The position numbers and the translations under genes are program-made. This document shows, in pieces, positions 35,660 through 43,756 of a stretch of 64,000 nt of DNA. Position 1 is the first letter of the stretch; the number at the start of each line of letters is the position of its first letter. The notes beneath the pieces are model-generated. The model saw nothing but the letters and a program-made list of their open reading frames with translations, had not been told where the DNA came from and did not search any database. This stretch comes from Alteriqipengyuania bathyomarina_B (GTDB lineage: Bacteria; Pseudomonadota; Alphaproteobacteria; Sphingomonadales; Sphingomonadaceae), in contig NZ_JBCFZM010000001.1 in the NCBI RefSeq assembly GCF_038594605.1, forward strand, positions 124,001 through 188,000, read 5' to 3'.

Positions 35660-37042
35660 ATGAGCAAAGCAAAATTTCACGCAAGCGCACCTTCTTGGAT
35701 GGCATTGGCTGGCGGCATCGCGCTCGCCGCAACGCCCGCCACCGCGCAAGAGGATACCCCATTCAGCCTGCAGGATACGATTGGGTCGGATGATTTCTCG
35801 ATCGAAGGCGATCTGCGTTTTCGCTACCAGACCTATGACAACGGCTTCCGCTCCAACGCGCCGGATAGCGACGAGGCAATCACCATCCGTGGCAGCATTC
35901 GGGCGGAATACGACGCCGGGCCTGTAACTCTTGGTGGCGAACTGCGCGATGCGCGCGCCTATCTCAACGATGCGGATACACCGCTTTCGGCATCCTCGAT
36001 CAATGCCCTTGAACTGGTGCAGCTCTACGCATCTGCGGATATCGGCGAGACCGCAAGCATTACGGGCGGGCGCTTCGTGCTCAACCTTGGTTCGAAGCGG
36101 CTGGTTGGCGACCCCGGTTTCCGCACCGCTGCCAATGCCTTCACCGGCGTGCGTTTCGACAGAGAAACGGCGGACGGCAGCAATCTGACGGTCTTCTACA
36201 CGCTTCCGCAACAGCGCCTGCCCACGGACAAGGCCAGCCTGCTCGACAACAAGGTCGAATGGGACCGGGAATCGTGGGATCTGGAGTTTTGGGGGGGCAT
36301 CTTTTCGCGCCCCGCGCTGATCGGTCCGTTCACCGGCGAAGTTTACGTCTATGTCCTCGACGAGGATGATCGCGCCGACAAGGCCACGGTGGATCGCCAC
36401 CTGGTAACCCCTGGCGTGCGCTTCTACCGTCCCGATAAAGCCGGCAAATGGGATGCCGAATTCGAATTCGCCTACCAGGGTGGCAATATCCGCACCTCGA
36501 AGGATGCCAATGCGCCGCAGGTAGACGTCGACGCCTATACGGCGCATGCCGAACTTGGCTATAGTTTCGCAAGCGCCTGGTCGCCGCGCATTTCGGCCTT
36601 CTTCGATATTGCCAGCGGCGATGATGCCGACACCTCGGATTACAACCGCTTCGATCCTCTGTTCGGACCGCGCCGCGGTGAATGGGGTCCGACCGAGCTG
36701 TATGGCCCCTTCGGCCGCTTGAATATCCGCAGTGTGGGCGCCAAGATCGCTGCCAAGCCCAGCAAACGCCTGCAGGGCTTCCTCGGCTACCGCCACGCCT
36801 GGCTGGATTCGGCGACCGATACGTTCGCCAACACGAAGCTGCGCGATCCCTCGGGCAACGCAGGCCGTGACGGCGGCAACCAGGTGGAAGCGCGGATCCG
36901 CTATTGGCTGGTGCCGGGGCTCGTGCGCCTCGAACTTGGAGGCGCAATTCTCGACAAAGGCAGGTTCTTCCAGGAGGTGCCCGGTTCACCACAGACCGGC
37001 GCCACCCATTTCGGGTACAGCGACCTGACCTTCTCGTTCTAG
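35660..37042 (+). CDS. Alginate-export-type outer-membrane porin
   Basis: A 460-residue protein with a signal peptide (GGIALAATPATAQ) preceded by an ACAGGA ribosome-binding site. The mature part begins DFSIEGDLRFRYQTYDN and alternates strands throughout, with blocks such as FVLNLGSKRLVGDPGFR, RYQ and YSFASAWSPRISAFFDIAS (Alginate_exp family, related to AlgE). It ends SDLTFSF, a terminal-Phe barrel signal. Members are outer-membrane channels with varied solutes; alginate itself need not be the substrate. It starts 100 bases after the chemoreceptor gene on the same strand. Its stop codon lies in a heptamer repeat. Confidence 0.85.
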   Translation: MSKAKFHASAPSWMALAGGIALAATPATAQEDTPFSLQDTIGSDDFSIEGDLRFRYQTYDNGFRSNAPDSDEAITIRGSIRAEYDAGPVTLGGELRDARAYLNDADTPLSASSINALELVQLYASADIGETASITGGRFVLNLGSKRLVGDPGFRTAANAFTGVRFDRETADGSNLTVFYTLPQQRLPTDKASLLDNKVEWDRESWDLEFWGGIFSRPALIGPFTGEVYVYVLDEDDRADKATVDRHLVTPGVRFYRPDKAGKWDAEFEFAYQGGNIRTSKDANAPQVDVDAYTAHAELGYSFASAWSPRISAFFDIASGDDADTSDYNRFDPLFGPRRGEWGPTELYGPFGRLNIRSVGAKIAAKPSKRLQGFLGYRHAWLDSATDTFANTKLRDPSGNAGRDGGNQVEARIRYWLVPGLVRLELGGAILDKGRFFQEVPGSPQTGATHFGYSDLTFSF

Positions 37043-37064
37043 GTTCTAGGTTCTGGGCTCTGGG
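37037..37064 (+). repeat. Four tandem heptamers across the porin stop codon
   Basis: TTCTAGG, TTCTAGG, TTCTGGG and CTCTGGG follow each other without gaps. The first copy contains the final Phe codon and the TAG stop. Slippage here would not change the protein end because each exact copy carries an in-frame or near stop. Confidence 0.75.
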
Positions 37065-37089
37065 CCGGAGCCGGAGATCGTTCCGGCCC
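37062..37089 (+). terminator. Hairpin after the porin gene
   Basis: A perfect 8-base stem GGGCCGGA (37062-37069) with TCCGGCCC (37082-37089) and a 12-base loop lies 20 bases after the porin stop. No T-run follows, so intrinsic termination is uncertain. Confidence 0.35.
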
Positions 37090-37443
37090 GGCCCGTGTCC
37101 CCGAGGTTCGACGCGCTGGTTCCGTGGCCCGTCGACAAACTGAACCACCATCCATGCGCCACGTGTTGTGGCGTGGAGGCTTCGCGATGGCGGAACCTTG
37201 CCGCCACCGCTTGCCGGGCATCGTAGGAATACAGAGCTGAGGCGGAAGACTGTCATGCGGCGGCCTTCAAAGGGCCGGCCGACCTCACGCTAGTCGAAGC
37301 GGGGTCTCCTCGATACCCCTTTCGGCAGGCCTTTCTGGTCAATACCGGCCAGACACCCGAATATGGTCAAGTTACGGGTAAGATGGCCGGGACCGGATTT
37401 TGCCAGGCAGAGCCGCAATAGACCACTTATATTCGCTGGAAAA
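37090..37443. other. Gap of about 350 bases before tRNA-Ser; no gene supported
   Basis: Short frames in this stretch lack ribosome-binding sites and family resemblance. The last part (37410-37443) is moderately AT-rich and lies 3' of the tRNA. Nothing resembling an attachment site or integrase is present beside the tRNA. Confidence 0.5.
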
Positions 37444-37535
37444 TGGCGGAGACGGAGGGATTCGAACCCTCGATACCCCGATAGAGGTATGGCTCCTTAG
37501 CAGGGAGCTGGTTTCAGCCACTCACCCACGTCTCC
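37444..37535 (-). tRNA. tRNA-Ser(GCU)
   Basis: A 92-base class II tRNA with CCA encoded. Acceptor 5' strand GGAGACG pairs with CGTCTCC at the 3' end, discriminator G, then CCA (37446-37444). The anticodon loop CTGCTAA gives anticodon GCU. The T-arm is GAGGGTTCGAATCCCTC, and a long variable arm (ATACCTC TATCGGGGTAT region) fits tRNA-Ser. It reads codons AGC/AGU. Confidence 0.97.
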
Positions 37536-37786
37536 GCACACGGCCCGCTGGCTAACTGCGGCCCGAGAGCGGCGCGCTATAGCCAGCGTGGTGGTGCGGC
37601 ACAAGGGGCGCGTGCCATACAATCTGTGCCCTGCGCATTCGGGCGTCGGATCCGCAGCGCACGACTCGTCTCGCCTTGTTTTCGATTCGCCTCGCCGCCT
37701 CGCACCTTGATGCGCGAGGTTCATGCTATTCAGGCTACGCCCCGGTCGTAAGTGGAATTCTTCGCGATGTAAGAGGAGCGCAGGCC

Positions 37787-38605
37787 ATGGCCCGCACAAT
37801 TAGCACCCGACGCCTTGTCGCACTGTTCGCCACGATCGCCGCGATGGTGGCGACACCGCTCGCCGCCCAACCGATCGAGCAGGTCGATCCCAACGAAGCG
37901 ATCGACGGGGACCTCGTGGAGAATCCCGGCGAGCCGTCGGTCTACGGCACCCCGGCGACACAGCCGCAATCTCAGCCGCAAGCGCCCGCGCAATCGGAGC
38001 AGCAATCGGGGGTTTCCGCCTGGACGGACCTTTCGCCGGAGACAGACGCGCCGGCTGCCGACCAGCCGCAGGCGTATTCCCAGAACAATTCCGCTGTGCC
38101 CGCTAGCCCCGCAGCCAGCGCCGAAACCTGGCAGGATGATGATCTGATCGGCGCGGCGCAGGACTTTTTCGGGGAGAATGCGGAGGACATCGCGCGGCTG
38201 ATCGAGCGCGTGCTGGCCGATCAGGGCACGCCCAACGGCTATATCATCGGTCGCGAGGCGAGCGGCGCGTTCATCGTCGGCGCGCGCTATGGCTCGGGCA
38301 CGCTGTACCACAAGATCGAAGGGCAGCGCCCGGTGTACTGGACCGGCCCCTCGATCGGCTTCGATGTGGGTGCAAACGGCGGCAAGACCTTCGTGCTGGT
38401 CTACAACCTGTTCGACACCGAAGAACTGTTCGCGCGCTTCCCGTCTGGCGAGGGACAGGCCTATCTCGTCGGCGGGGTGACCGCGAGCTATCTGCGGAAG
38501 GGCGACAAGGTGCTGATCCCGATCCGCATGGGTGCCGGGCTGCGGCTGGGCATCAATGCCGGTTACATGAAGTTCTCCAAGGAGCACCGCTGGTTACCCT
38601 TCTAG
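37787..38605 (+). CDS. Exported DUF1134 family protein
   Basis: A 272-residue protein from ATG 37787 (GAGGAG 9 bases upstream). A signal peptide (LVALFATIAAMVATPLAAQ) is followed by about 90 residues rich in Gln, Pro and Ala, likely disordered, and a C-terminal DUF1134 domain of about 150 residues: YIIGREASGAFIVGARYGSG, VYWTGPSIGFDVGANGGKTF, VGGVTASYLRKGDKVLIPIR, GINAGYMKFSKE. The domain resembles the Ysc84/lipid-binding fold and is widespread in alphaproteobacteria with no assigned role. Its position downstream of the divergent tRNA gives no functional hint. Confidence 0.88.
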   Translation: MARTISTRRLVALFATIAAMVATPLAAQPIEQVDPNEAIDGDLVENPGEPSVYGTPATQPQSQPQAPAQSEQQSGVSAWTDLSPETDAPAADQPQAYSQNNSAVPASPAASAETWQDDDLIGAAQDFFGENAEDIARLIERVLADQGTPNGYIIGREASGAFIVGARYGSGTLYHKIEGQRPVYWTGPSIGFDVGANGGKTFVLVYNLFDTEELFARFPSGEGQAYLVGGVTASYLRKGDKVLIPIRMGAGLRLGINAGYMKFSKEHRWLPF

Positions 38606-38664
38606 GCCGCGCCACGGCGATAAAATCGGTTGCGGTCGTGCGCGTGCGATAGCATGGGGCGGGC

Positions 38665-39843
38665 ATGCTCGATCGCCTGCAAGACACTCCGCCCGACGCG
38701 CTGCTCGCGCTGATCTCGCAATTCGCCGCCGATGAGCGTGCAGACAAGATCGACCTCGGCGTCGGCGTGTACCGTACCGATGATGGCGCGACCCCTGTGT
38801 TCGAAGCGGTGAAGGGCGGCGAACGCCGCTTGCTCGATGAGCAGGACAGCAAAAGCTATCTGGGGCCCGAGGGTGACAAGGGCTTCGTAAAGGCCCTTAT
38901 GCCGATCGTCTTCGGGGCCGACGCCGACACCGGCGACCTGATCGACGGGCTGCAGACGCCCGGTGGTACGGGTGCCGTGCGCCTCGCCGTGGCACTGGCC
39001 GAGCTGGCGGGCGTCACCCGCGTGCACCTCGGTGCGCCGAGCTGGCCCAACCACGTACCGATCATCGAGGATGTCGGGCTGGAGGCCGTGACCTTCTCGC
39101 ATTCGAACGACGATGGCTCGGCCGATATCGACGCCCTGCTGGAGGTCATCCGGGCCGGGGGCGAGGGCGATGCGGTGCTGATCCACGCATGCTGCCACAA
39201 TCCCACCGGCGTCGACTATTCGGCAGAGCAGTGGGACGCGATTGCCGATGCGCTCTCCACAAGCCCCGTGCTGCCGATCATCGACAGTGCGTATCAGGGC
39301 CTTGGTGAAGGGCTGGAGGAAGACGCGGCCGGCCTGCGCAAGGTGCTGACCAAGGTCCCCTACGCACTGGTCGCCTATAGCTGCGACAAGAATTTCGGCC
39401 TCTATCGCGACCGCGTGGGGGCATTCTATATCAAGGTCGCCAAAGCCGACGACATGGGCCCTGCATTGTCCAACGCCGCCGCTCTGGCACGCGCAAACTG
39501 GTCGATGCCGCCCGATCATGGTGCCGCCACGGTGCGGATCGTCCTGAGCGACGAGGGCTTGCGCAAGACGTGGTTCACCGAGCTGGAATCGATGCGCAAG
39601 CGGCTTCGCTGGGTCCGCGCGTATCTCGCCGGGGCGGACAACAAGGTCGAGGGCGTGCCGCTGGCGCATCTGGAGGAGCAGAACGGCCTGTTCGCGATGC
39701 TGCCGCTGAACAAGGACCAGATCGGTCGTCTGAAGACCGATCACGGCGTCTACATGGCAGGCTCCGGGCGCATCAACATCGCCGGGCTGACCAAGGGCAA
39801 TATCGACAAGTTCATCGCCGCACTGGCGGACGTTGCCGCCTGA
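38665..39843 (+). CDS. Class I aspartate/aromatic amino acid aminotransferase
   Basis: A 392-residue PLP enzyme close in length to AspC/TyrB. Motifs: KIDLGVGVYRTDDGATPVF, YLGPEGDKGFVKAL, QTPGGTGAVRLA, HACCHNPTGVDYSAEQW (PLP-binding Asn), IIDSAYQGLGEGLEEDA, and the Schiff-base Lys in YSCDKNFGLYRDRVGAFY. The E. coli enzymes have Ser just before the Lys (SKNFG); here it is Asp. A C-terminal Arg for the substrate carboxylate is plausible in GSGRINIAGL. Expected role: interconverting aspartate, tyrosine, phenylalanine and their oxo-acids. A GNAT gene follows after one base. Confidence 0.9.
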   Translation: MLDRLQDTPPDALLALISQFAADERADKIDLGVGVYRTDDGATPVFEAVKGGERRLLDEQDSKSYLGPEGDKGFVKALMPIVFGADADTGDLIDGLQTPGGTGAVRLAVALAELAGVTRVHLGAPSWPNHVPIIEDVGLEAVTFSHSNDDGSADIDALLEVIRAGGEGDAVLIHACCHNPTGVDYSAEQWDAIADALSTSPVLPIIDSAYQGLGEGLEEDAAGLRKVLTKVPYALVAYSCDKNFGLYRDRVGAFYIKVAKADDMGPALSNAAALARANWSMPPDHGAATVRIVLSDEGLRKTWFTELESMRKRLRWVRAYLAGADNKVEGVPLAHLEEQNGLFAMLPLNKDQIGRLKTDHGVYMAGSGRINIAGLTKGNIDKFIAALADVAA

Positions 39844-39844
39844 C

Positions 39845-40417
39845 ATGGACCGGCAGCCGGTCCTTGAAGGGGAGCGGTATCTGCTACGTCCCCTTGCTGG
39901 CGAGGACTGGGCCGCGCTTTATGCCGTCGCTTCGGACCCGGCAGTATGGGAACAGCATCCCATGCACGATCGCTGGCGTGCCGAGGTTTTCCGGGAATTC
40001 TTCGACGATGCGTTGGCCAAGGGCGGCGCGCTGGCGATCATCGACACGCGAAAGGGCGACATCATCGGCTCGTCGCGGTTCCAGGCGCTGAAGAGCGCCG
40101 AAGACGACGAGGAAGAGCAGAGCTCGGTCGAAATCGGTTGGACGTTTCTCTCCCCGAATTACTGGGGGAAGGGGGCAAATCGCGAGATCAAGCGGCTGAT
40201 GGTCGGCCACGCGCTCAAGAGCGTCGATCGGATCGATTTCCGCGTCGGAGAGTCGAACTGGCGCAGCCGCATCGCGCTCGAGAAAATCGGCGCGCGACAG
40301 ACGCGGCGCACCGATCTGGCCAAATATCAAGGCAAGCGGGTGCTGCACGTTGTGTATGCGATCACCCGCGAGGATTTCGCGAGCGGGCCGCTGGGCCGTG
40401 AATCGCTCGGCGATTAG
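39845..40417 (+). CDS. GNAT-family N-acetyltransferase (RimJ/RimL-like)
   Basis: A 190-residue protein whose ATG lies one base after the aminotransferase TGA, so the two are co-transcribed. Features of the RimJ/RimL-like group: LRPLAGEDWAALYAVASDP near the N-terminus, VEIGWTFLSPNYWGKGANRE (acetyl-CoA loop) and RVGESNWRSRIALEKIGARQ at the end. The substrate is unknown; possibilities are a protein N-terminus or a small amine. A 7-base hairpin at 40454-40472 follows. Confidence 0.85.
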   Translation: MDRQPVLEGERYLLRPLAGEDWAALYAVASDPAVWEQHPMHDRWRAEVFREFFDDALAKGGALAIIDTRKGDIIGSSRFQALKSAEDDEEEQSSVEIGWTFLSPNYWGKGANREIKRLMVGHALKSVDRIDFRVGESNWRSRIALEKIGARQTRRTDLAKYQGKRVLHVVYAITREDFASGPLGRESLGD

Positions 40418-40453
40418 GGGCCGTCCGTTCCGCCATCCTGCATTTTTTACGCT

Positions 40454-40472
40454 GGCAAGATGATTTCTTGCC
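40454..40472. other. Perfect 7-base hairpin between GNAT and the antitoxin gene
   Basis: GGCAAGA (40454-40460) pairs with TCTTGCC (40466-40472) around TGATT. No U-tract follows on either strand. It may protect the upstream mRNA end or terminate weakly. Confidence 0.3.
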
Positions 40473-40489
40473 GCGCTGGACAGCAGCGA

Positions 40490-40529
40490 TTGTCGACCTA
40501 TACGCGCTTTATATATGATTCGTATAAAG
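40490..40529 (+). promoter_or_regulatory. Promoter with overlapping palindromes before the ParD-like antitoxin
   Basis: A plausible sigma-70-type pair is TTGTCG (40490-40495) and TATGAT (40514-40519), 18 bases apart. A palindrome CTTTATA (40507-40513) / TATAAAG (40523-40529) spans the -10 box. A second inverted pair TATACG (40499-40504) / CGTATA (40521-40526) is nested with it. This is the kind of layout expected for autoregulation by a ribbon-helix-helix or similar antitoxin. Assignments are by eye. Confidence 0.4.
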
Positions 40530-40537
40530 GTTGAGGA

Positions 40538-40759
40538 ATGGGTCTGGTCAAGATCGACGACGAACTCCACGAGCAGGTCCGCCAGGCCAGCGCGGTTATG
40601 TGCCGTTCGATCAATGCGCAGGCAGAGTTCTGGATGAAGATCGGGCGGCTCGCTGAAGCCAATCCGACGCTGTCGTTCAACGATATCGTCAGGCAGCAGC
40701 TTGCGTTGGCGAGCGAGGGTGCCAGCGAAGACGACAGCGCAACGCGCGCGGCTGCCTGA
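40538..40759 (+). CDS. ParD-like antitoxin-family protein (PF11903 type)
   Basis: A 73-residue protein, GLVKIDDELHEQVRQASAVM then CRSINAQAEFWMKIGRLAEA NPTLSFNDIV, a close match to the ParD_like family. The fold is expected to be a DNA-binding ribbon-helix-helix-type antitoxin. No toxin gene is adjacent; instead map starts one base after its stop. This neighbourhood with a type I methionine aminopeptidase is common for the family. A ribosome-binding site (TTGAGGA) is immediately upstream, and palindromes overlap the likely promoter. A role in regulating map is plausible but unproven. Confidence 0.8.
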   Translation: MGLVKIDDELHEQVRQASAVMCRSINAQAEFWMKIGRLAEANPTLSFNDIVRQQLALASEGASEDDSATRAAA

Positions 40760-40760
40760 G

Positions 40761-41528
40761 ATGGTCAAGACCTCCGAAGAGCTCGCGCTGATGCGCGTGT
40801 CCGGGCGTCTGCTCGCCTCGGTGTTCGAGATGCTCGACACGCTCGATCTCCCGGGGCTCTCGACCATGCAGATCAATGATCTGGTCGAACGTTTCATCCG
40901 CGAGGACCTCTCCGCGAGACCTGCCAGCAAGGGGCAGTACGGCTACGAATACGTGCTCAACTGCTCGATCAACGAAGTCGTCTGTCACGGTGTACCGTCG
41001 CCGGATGTGATCGTGCAGGATGGCGACATCATCAACCTCGACATCACGCTGGAGAAAGGTGGCTTCATCGCCGATTCCAGCAAAACCTACATTGTCGGGG
41101 ACGCGCCGCCGCACGCGCGGCGTATCGCGCGGATCGCACAGGAAGCAATGTGGGCTGGCATCCGCAAGGTCAGGCCCGGCGCGCATCTGGGCGATATCGG
41201 TTTCGCGATCGAGAAACATGCCAAGAAGCATGGCTGCTCGGTCGTCCGCGAATATTGCGGCCACGGCATCGGGCGTGAAATGCACGAGGAGCCGCAGGTG
41301 CTCAACCACGGTCGCCCGGGCACCGGCCTGCGTCTGCGCGAAGGGATGACCTTCACCATCGAGCCAATGGTCAATCTGGGCCGCGCGAAAACCGTCACCC
41401 GCGACGATGGCTGGACGGTCGTGACGAAAGACGGAAAGCTCTCTGCTCAGTTCGAGCATACGGTGGCGGTGACGGCGAACGGGGTGGAGGTACTGACCCT
41501 GAGGCAAGGCGAGAAGGCTCGCGCCTGA
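40761..41528 (+). CDS. map: Type I methionine aminopeptidase
   Basis: A 255-residue M24 enzyme that removes the N-terminal Met. Metal ligands are visible in IINLDITLEKGGFIADSSKT (two Asp), GHGIGREMHEEP (His and substrate-binding His), TIEPMVN (Glu) and SAQFEHTVAV (Glu). ATG 40761 comes one base after the antitoxin stop, so translation is coupled; a longer upstream frame overlaps that gene and is unlikely. N-terminal extension domains (zinc finger or SH3) are absent. This may be one of two or more map genes, since copies with this neighbour often accompany another map. Confidence 0.93.
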   Translation: MVKTSEELALMRVSGRLLASVFEMLDTLDLPGLSTMQINDLVERFIREDLSARPASKGQYGYEYVLNCSINEVVCHGVPSPDVIVQDGDIINLDITLEKGGFIADSSKTYIVGDAPPHARRIARIAQEAMWAGIRKVRPGAHLGDIGFAIEKHAKKHGCSVVREYCGHGIGREMHEEPQVLNHGRPGTGLRLREGMTFTIEPMVNLGRAKTVTRDDGWTVVTKDGKLSAQFEHTVAVTANGVEVLTLRQGEKARA

Positions 41529-41659
41529 TCCGCTACGGAGAGGGCGGTGCCGCGACTGTCCTACGCTGGTTCTCGACGCTAGGCTGCGGGTCGCTCTTTC
41601 ACACCGTCGAATAGCCCTGATTCCACCCGGATATGGCCCGGGCGGTTTTTGCCCCTTGG

Positions 41660-41681
41660 ACACTGTGTCAGGTGTGTCAGG
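41660..41681 (-). repeat. 22-base dispersed repeat, copy 1
   Basis: On the minus strand the sequence is CCTGACACACCTGACACAGT followed by GT, itself two TGACACA units 2 bases apart. It is an exact copy of 50776-50797 on the plus strand. Here it includes the TGA stop of the membrane-protein gene at 41677. Confidence 0.9.
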
Positions 41682-42147
41682 CCGCGATCGCGAAGCGCTC
41701 CGCAAAGCCGGCATCCGGTCCGTCGCTATCGTCGTCGTTCGCTTTGGTGAGCCTGGCGGGCGCGCGCTGCGAGCGTTTTGATCGCGCCGCGCCGTTGCCG
41801 CCGCGCCGGACCTTGCGCGTTCGACCGAAGCCGGATCGCAGACGGGTCAGCACCCCATGCGCCCGGTTCCACGAGGCGGAGGCCGCGGCAATCACCACAA
41901 CGTCGACATACAGCGCAAGATCGGCGGCGTAGACCAGGATCAGTTCCGGTCCGAAGATCAGGATCGCCTCGCCACCAAGCAACAGCATGGCCGTGGCGAT
42001 CAACCAGAAGATGTACTGGTGCCGCTCGTGCGACACCAAGAAAGCGATCGGGCGCTCGACGAGATGTCTGGTGAGCATCCTTCGAAAAGGGATGTCCGGT
42101 CCGAACCGCATGGACAGCGCCAGCGCCAGCAACACCAGATAGGTCAT
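41677..42147 (-). CDS. Small membrane protein of unknown function
   Basis: A 156-residue protein I do not recognise. The N-terminus is hydrophobic (TYLVLLALALSMRFG), followed by a basic loop and two more membrane segments (YIFWLIATAMLLLGGEAILI and LILVYAADLALYVDVVVIAA). The C-terminal 60 residues are strongly basic (RLRSGFGRTRKVRRGGNGAA) and probably cytoplasmic. It sits just downstream of ribE on the same strand (15-base gap), so it may share the rib transcript. Its stop codon lies in a 22-base repeat. Confidence 0.6.
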   Translation of the reverse strand: MTYLVLLALALSMRFGPDIPFRRMLTRHLVERPIAFLVSHERHQYIFWLIATAMLLLGGEAILIFGPELILVYAADLALYVDVVVIAAASASWNRAHGVLTRLRSGFGRTRKVRRGGNGAARSKRSQRAPARLTKANDDDSDGPDAGFAERFAIAA

Positions 42148-42162
42148 CGATCGTTTCCCCTG

Positions 42163-42780
42163 TCAGCTCGCCAGAGCCTGCATCCGTTTCAGGTAACGCG
42201 CCAGCACGTCGATCTCGAGGTTGACCTTGTCGCCCGTTCCGAGCGCGCCGAGCGACGTCACCTCGCCGGTATGCGGGATGATGTTGAGCGCGAAGGTGCA
42301 GCTGCCGTCGGAAAGGTCGTCGACCGCGTTGACCGTCAGCGACACGCCGTCGACCGTGATCGACCCCTTGGCCGCGATGAACGGCGCGAATTCGGCGGGG
42401 GCGCGGATCGTCAGGCGGGTCGAATCGCCGTCGCTGCGCGCGGACACCACCTCGCCCACGCAATCGACGTGGCCGGTGACGATGTGGCCACCCAGCTCGT
42501 CGCCGAGCTTCAGCGCGCGCTCGAGATTGAGGCGGCGCCCATCGGCCCACATGTCGGGTGCGCTGCGCGACACGGTCTCGCCCGAGACATCCACCGCGAA
42601 CCACGAATCGCCTGCTTTGCCTCCCCGGTCGACTACGGTCAGGCACACGCCGGAACAGGCGATCGAGGCGCCGATGGCGATGGTTTCGGGGTCGTATGGA
42701 CAGGCGATGGTAACGCGCCGGTCGCCGCGCTGCTCGGTCGCCGAGATGGTGCCGATGGCGGATACGATACCGGTGAACAT
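42163..42780 (-). CDS. ribE: Riboflavin synthase, alpha subunit
   Basis: A 205-residue protein made of two similar lumazine-binding barrels. It starts MFTGIVSAIGTI, the standard opening of the family, and repeats it as HIVTGHVDCVGEV. Substrate residues appear in ASIACSGVCLTVV and GSITVDGVSLTVNAV. It converts two 6,7-dimethyl-8-ribityllumazines to riboflavin plus the pyrimidinedione. It begins one base after the ribD stop. The start at MFTGI is preferred over a longer upstream frame inside ribD. Confidence 0.95.
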   Translation of the reverse strand: MFTGIVSAIGTISATEQRGDRRVTIACPYDPETIAIGASIACSGVCLTVVDRGGKAGDSWFAVDVSGETVSRSAPDMWADGRRLNLERALKLGDELGGHIVTGHVDCVGEVVSARSDGDSTRLTIRAPAEFAPFIAAKGSITVDGVSLTVNAVDDLSDGSCTFALNIIPHTGEVTSLGALGTGDKVNLEIDVLARYLKRMQALAS

Positions 42781-42781
42781 G

Positions 42782-43756
42782 CTAATCTCCCTGCCGCGAG
42801 CGCTCGAACGCCTCGAAGCTGTCGGGGCCGAGGCTGCGTCGCTCGACCGGCTGCCAGCGATCATGCGCTCGCGCAAGCTCGGCGAGGCCCAGCCCGCCAA
42901 TTGCGCGCAGGCCATCGCCGATCAGGATCGGGGCGCGGTAGATCTCCAGCCGGTCAACCAGGTCTTCGGCAAGGAAGCTCGCAGCGGTCTGCGCGCCGCC
43001 TTCCACATAAAGGTATTGCGCCGGGATGCGGGTAATGTCGGCGGGCGCGGCGATGGTCTGCACGCCCTCGATGGCTTGCGTGGTCAGCACCCATCGCTCA
43101 GGGCTACGGCGGTCCAGACCCGGGAGCCGGACATCGAGGCGCGGGTTGTCGGTCCGCCAGGTCCCTCCGCCGACGAGGATCGCATCGGCAAGAGCCCTGC
43201 GGGAATGGACATGCGCGCGCGATGCCTCGCCGGTGATCCACTGGCTGGTGCCATCGGCCAGCGCGATGCACCCGTCGAGCGACATGGCGAGCTTGAGGGT
43301 GACATGGGGTCGGCCATGGCGCTGGCGGGTCAGGTATCCCGCGAGGCTGGCTGCGCTGTGCGGGCAAGCGATCGCCTGCGCATCGATCCCCGCCTTGCGC
43401 AGCCGCTCCAGCCCCAGTCCCGCAGTGCGATCATCGGGGTCGACCACGCCTGCGATCAGCCGCGCGACTCCCGCCTCGACCAGTCGGTCTGCGCAAGATG
43501 GCCCGCGCGGCGAGCGATGCGCGCAGGGTTCGAGAGTGGCGTAAACGTCGGCACCGCGCGCTGCCTCGCCCGCCATGTCGAGCGCCATTGCTTCGGCATG
43601 GGGACGTCCGCCCGCCTGCGTCCAGCCGCGCCCGACGACGCGGCCGTCTTTCACGATGATGCAGCCGACCGCCGGATTAGGATTGCTGGCGGGACGGCCC
43701 TTCAGCGCAAGACGCGCGGCGGCGGCCAGCCAGCGCGCGTCACTCGCTGCGGTCAT
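42782..43756 (-). CDS. ribD: Bifunctional pyrimidine deaminase/reductase RibD
   Basis: A 324-residue protein. The deaminase domain has zinc ligands HAE (His53, Glu55) and the PCAH…C pair (Cys78, Cys88); the reductase domain begins HVTLKLAMSLDGCIALADG and has GSGTWRTDN-like VGGGTWRTDNPRLDVRLPG and YVEGGAQTAASFL. It performs steps two and three of riboflavin synthesis from GTP. The tail ends in Arg/Gly and the next gene ribE follows at once. The gene overlaps its upstream neighbour by 17 bases. ribB/ribH are not in the window. Confidence 0.95.
   Translation of the reverse strand: MTAASDARWLAAAARLALKGRPASNPNPAVGCIIVKDGRVVGRGWTQAGGRPHAEAMALDMAGEAARGADVYATLEPCAHRSPRGPSCADRLVEAGVARLIAGVVDPDDRTAGLGLERLRKAGIDAQAIACPHSAASLAGYLTRQRHGRPHVTLKLAMSLDGCIALADGTSQWITGEASRAHVHSRRALADAILVGGGTWRTDNPRLDVRLPGLDRRSPERWVLTTQAIEGVQTIAAPADITRIPAQYLYVEGGAQTAASFLAEDLVDRLEIYRAPILIGDGLRAIGGLGLAELARAHDRWQPVERRSLGPDSFEAFERSRQGD

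Noticed and set aside
37444..37535. tRNA-Ser as a possible integration site for a genomic island
   Set aside because: No integrase, no repeated tRNA 3' end and no change in gene style on either side was found.
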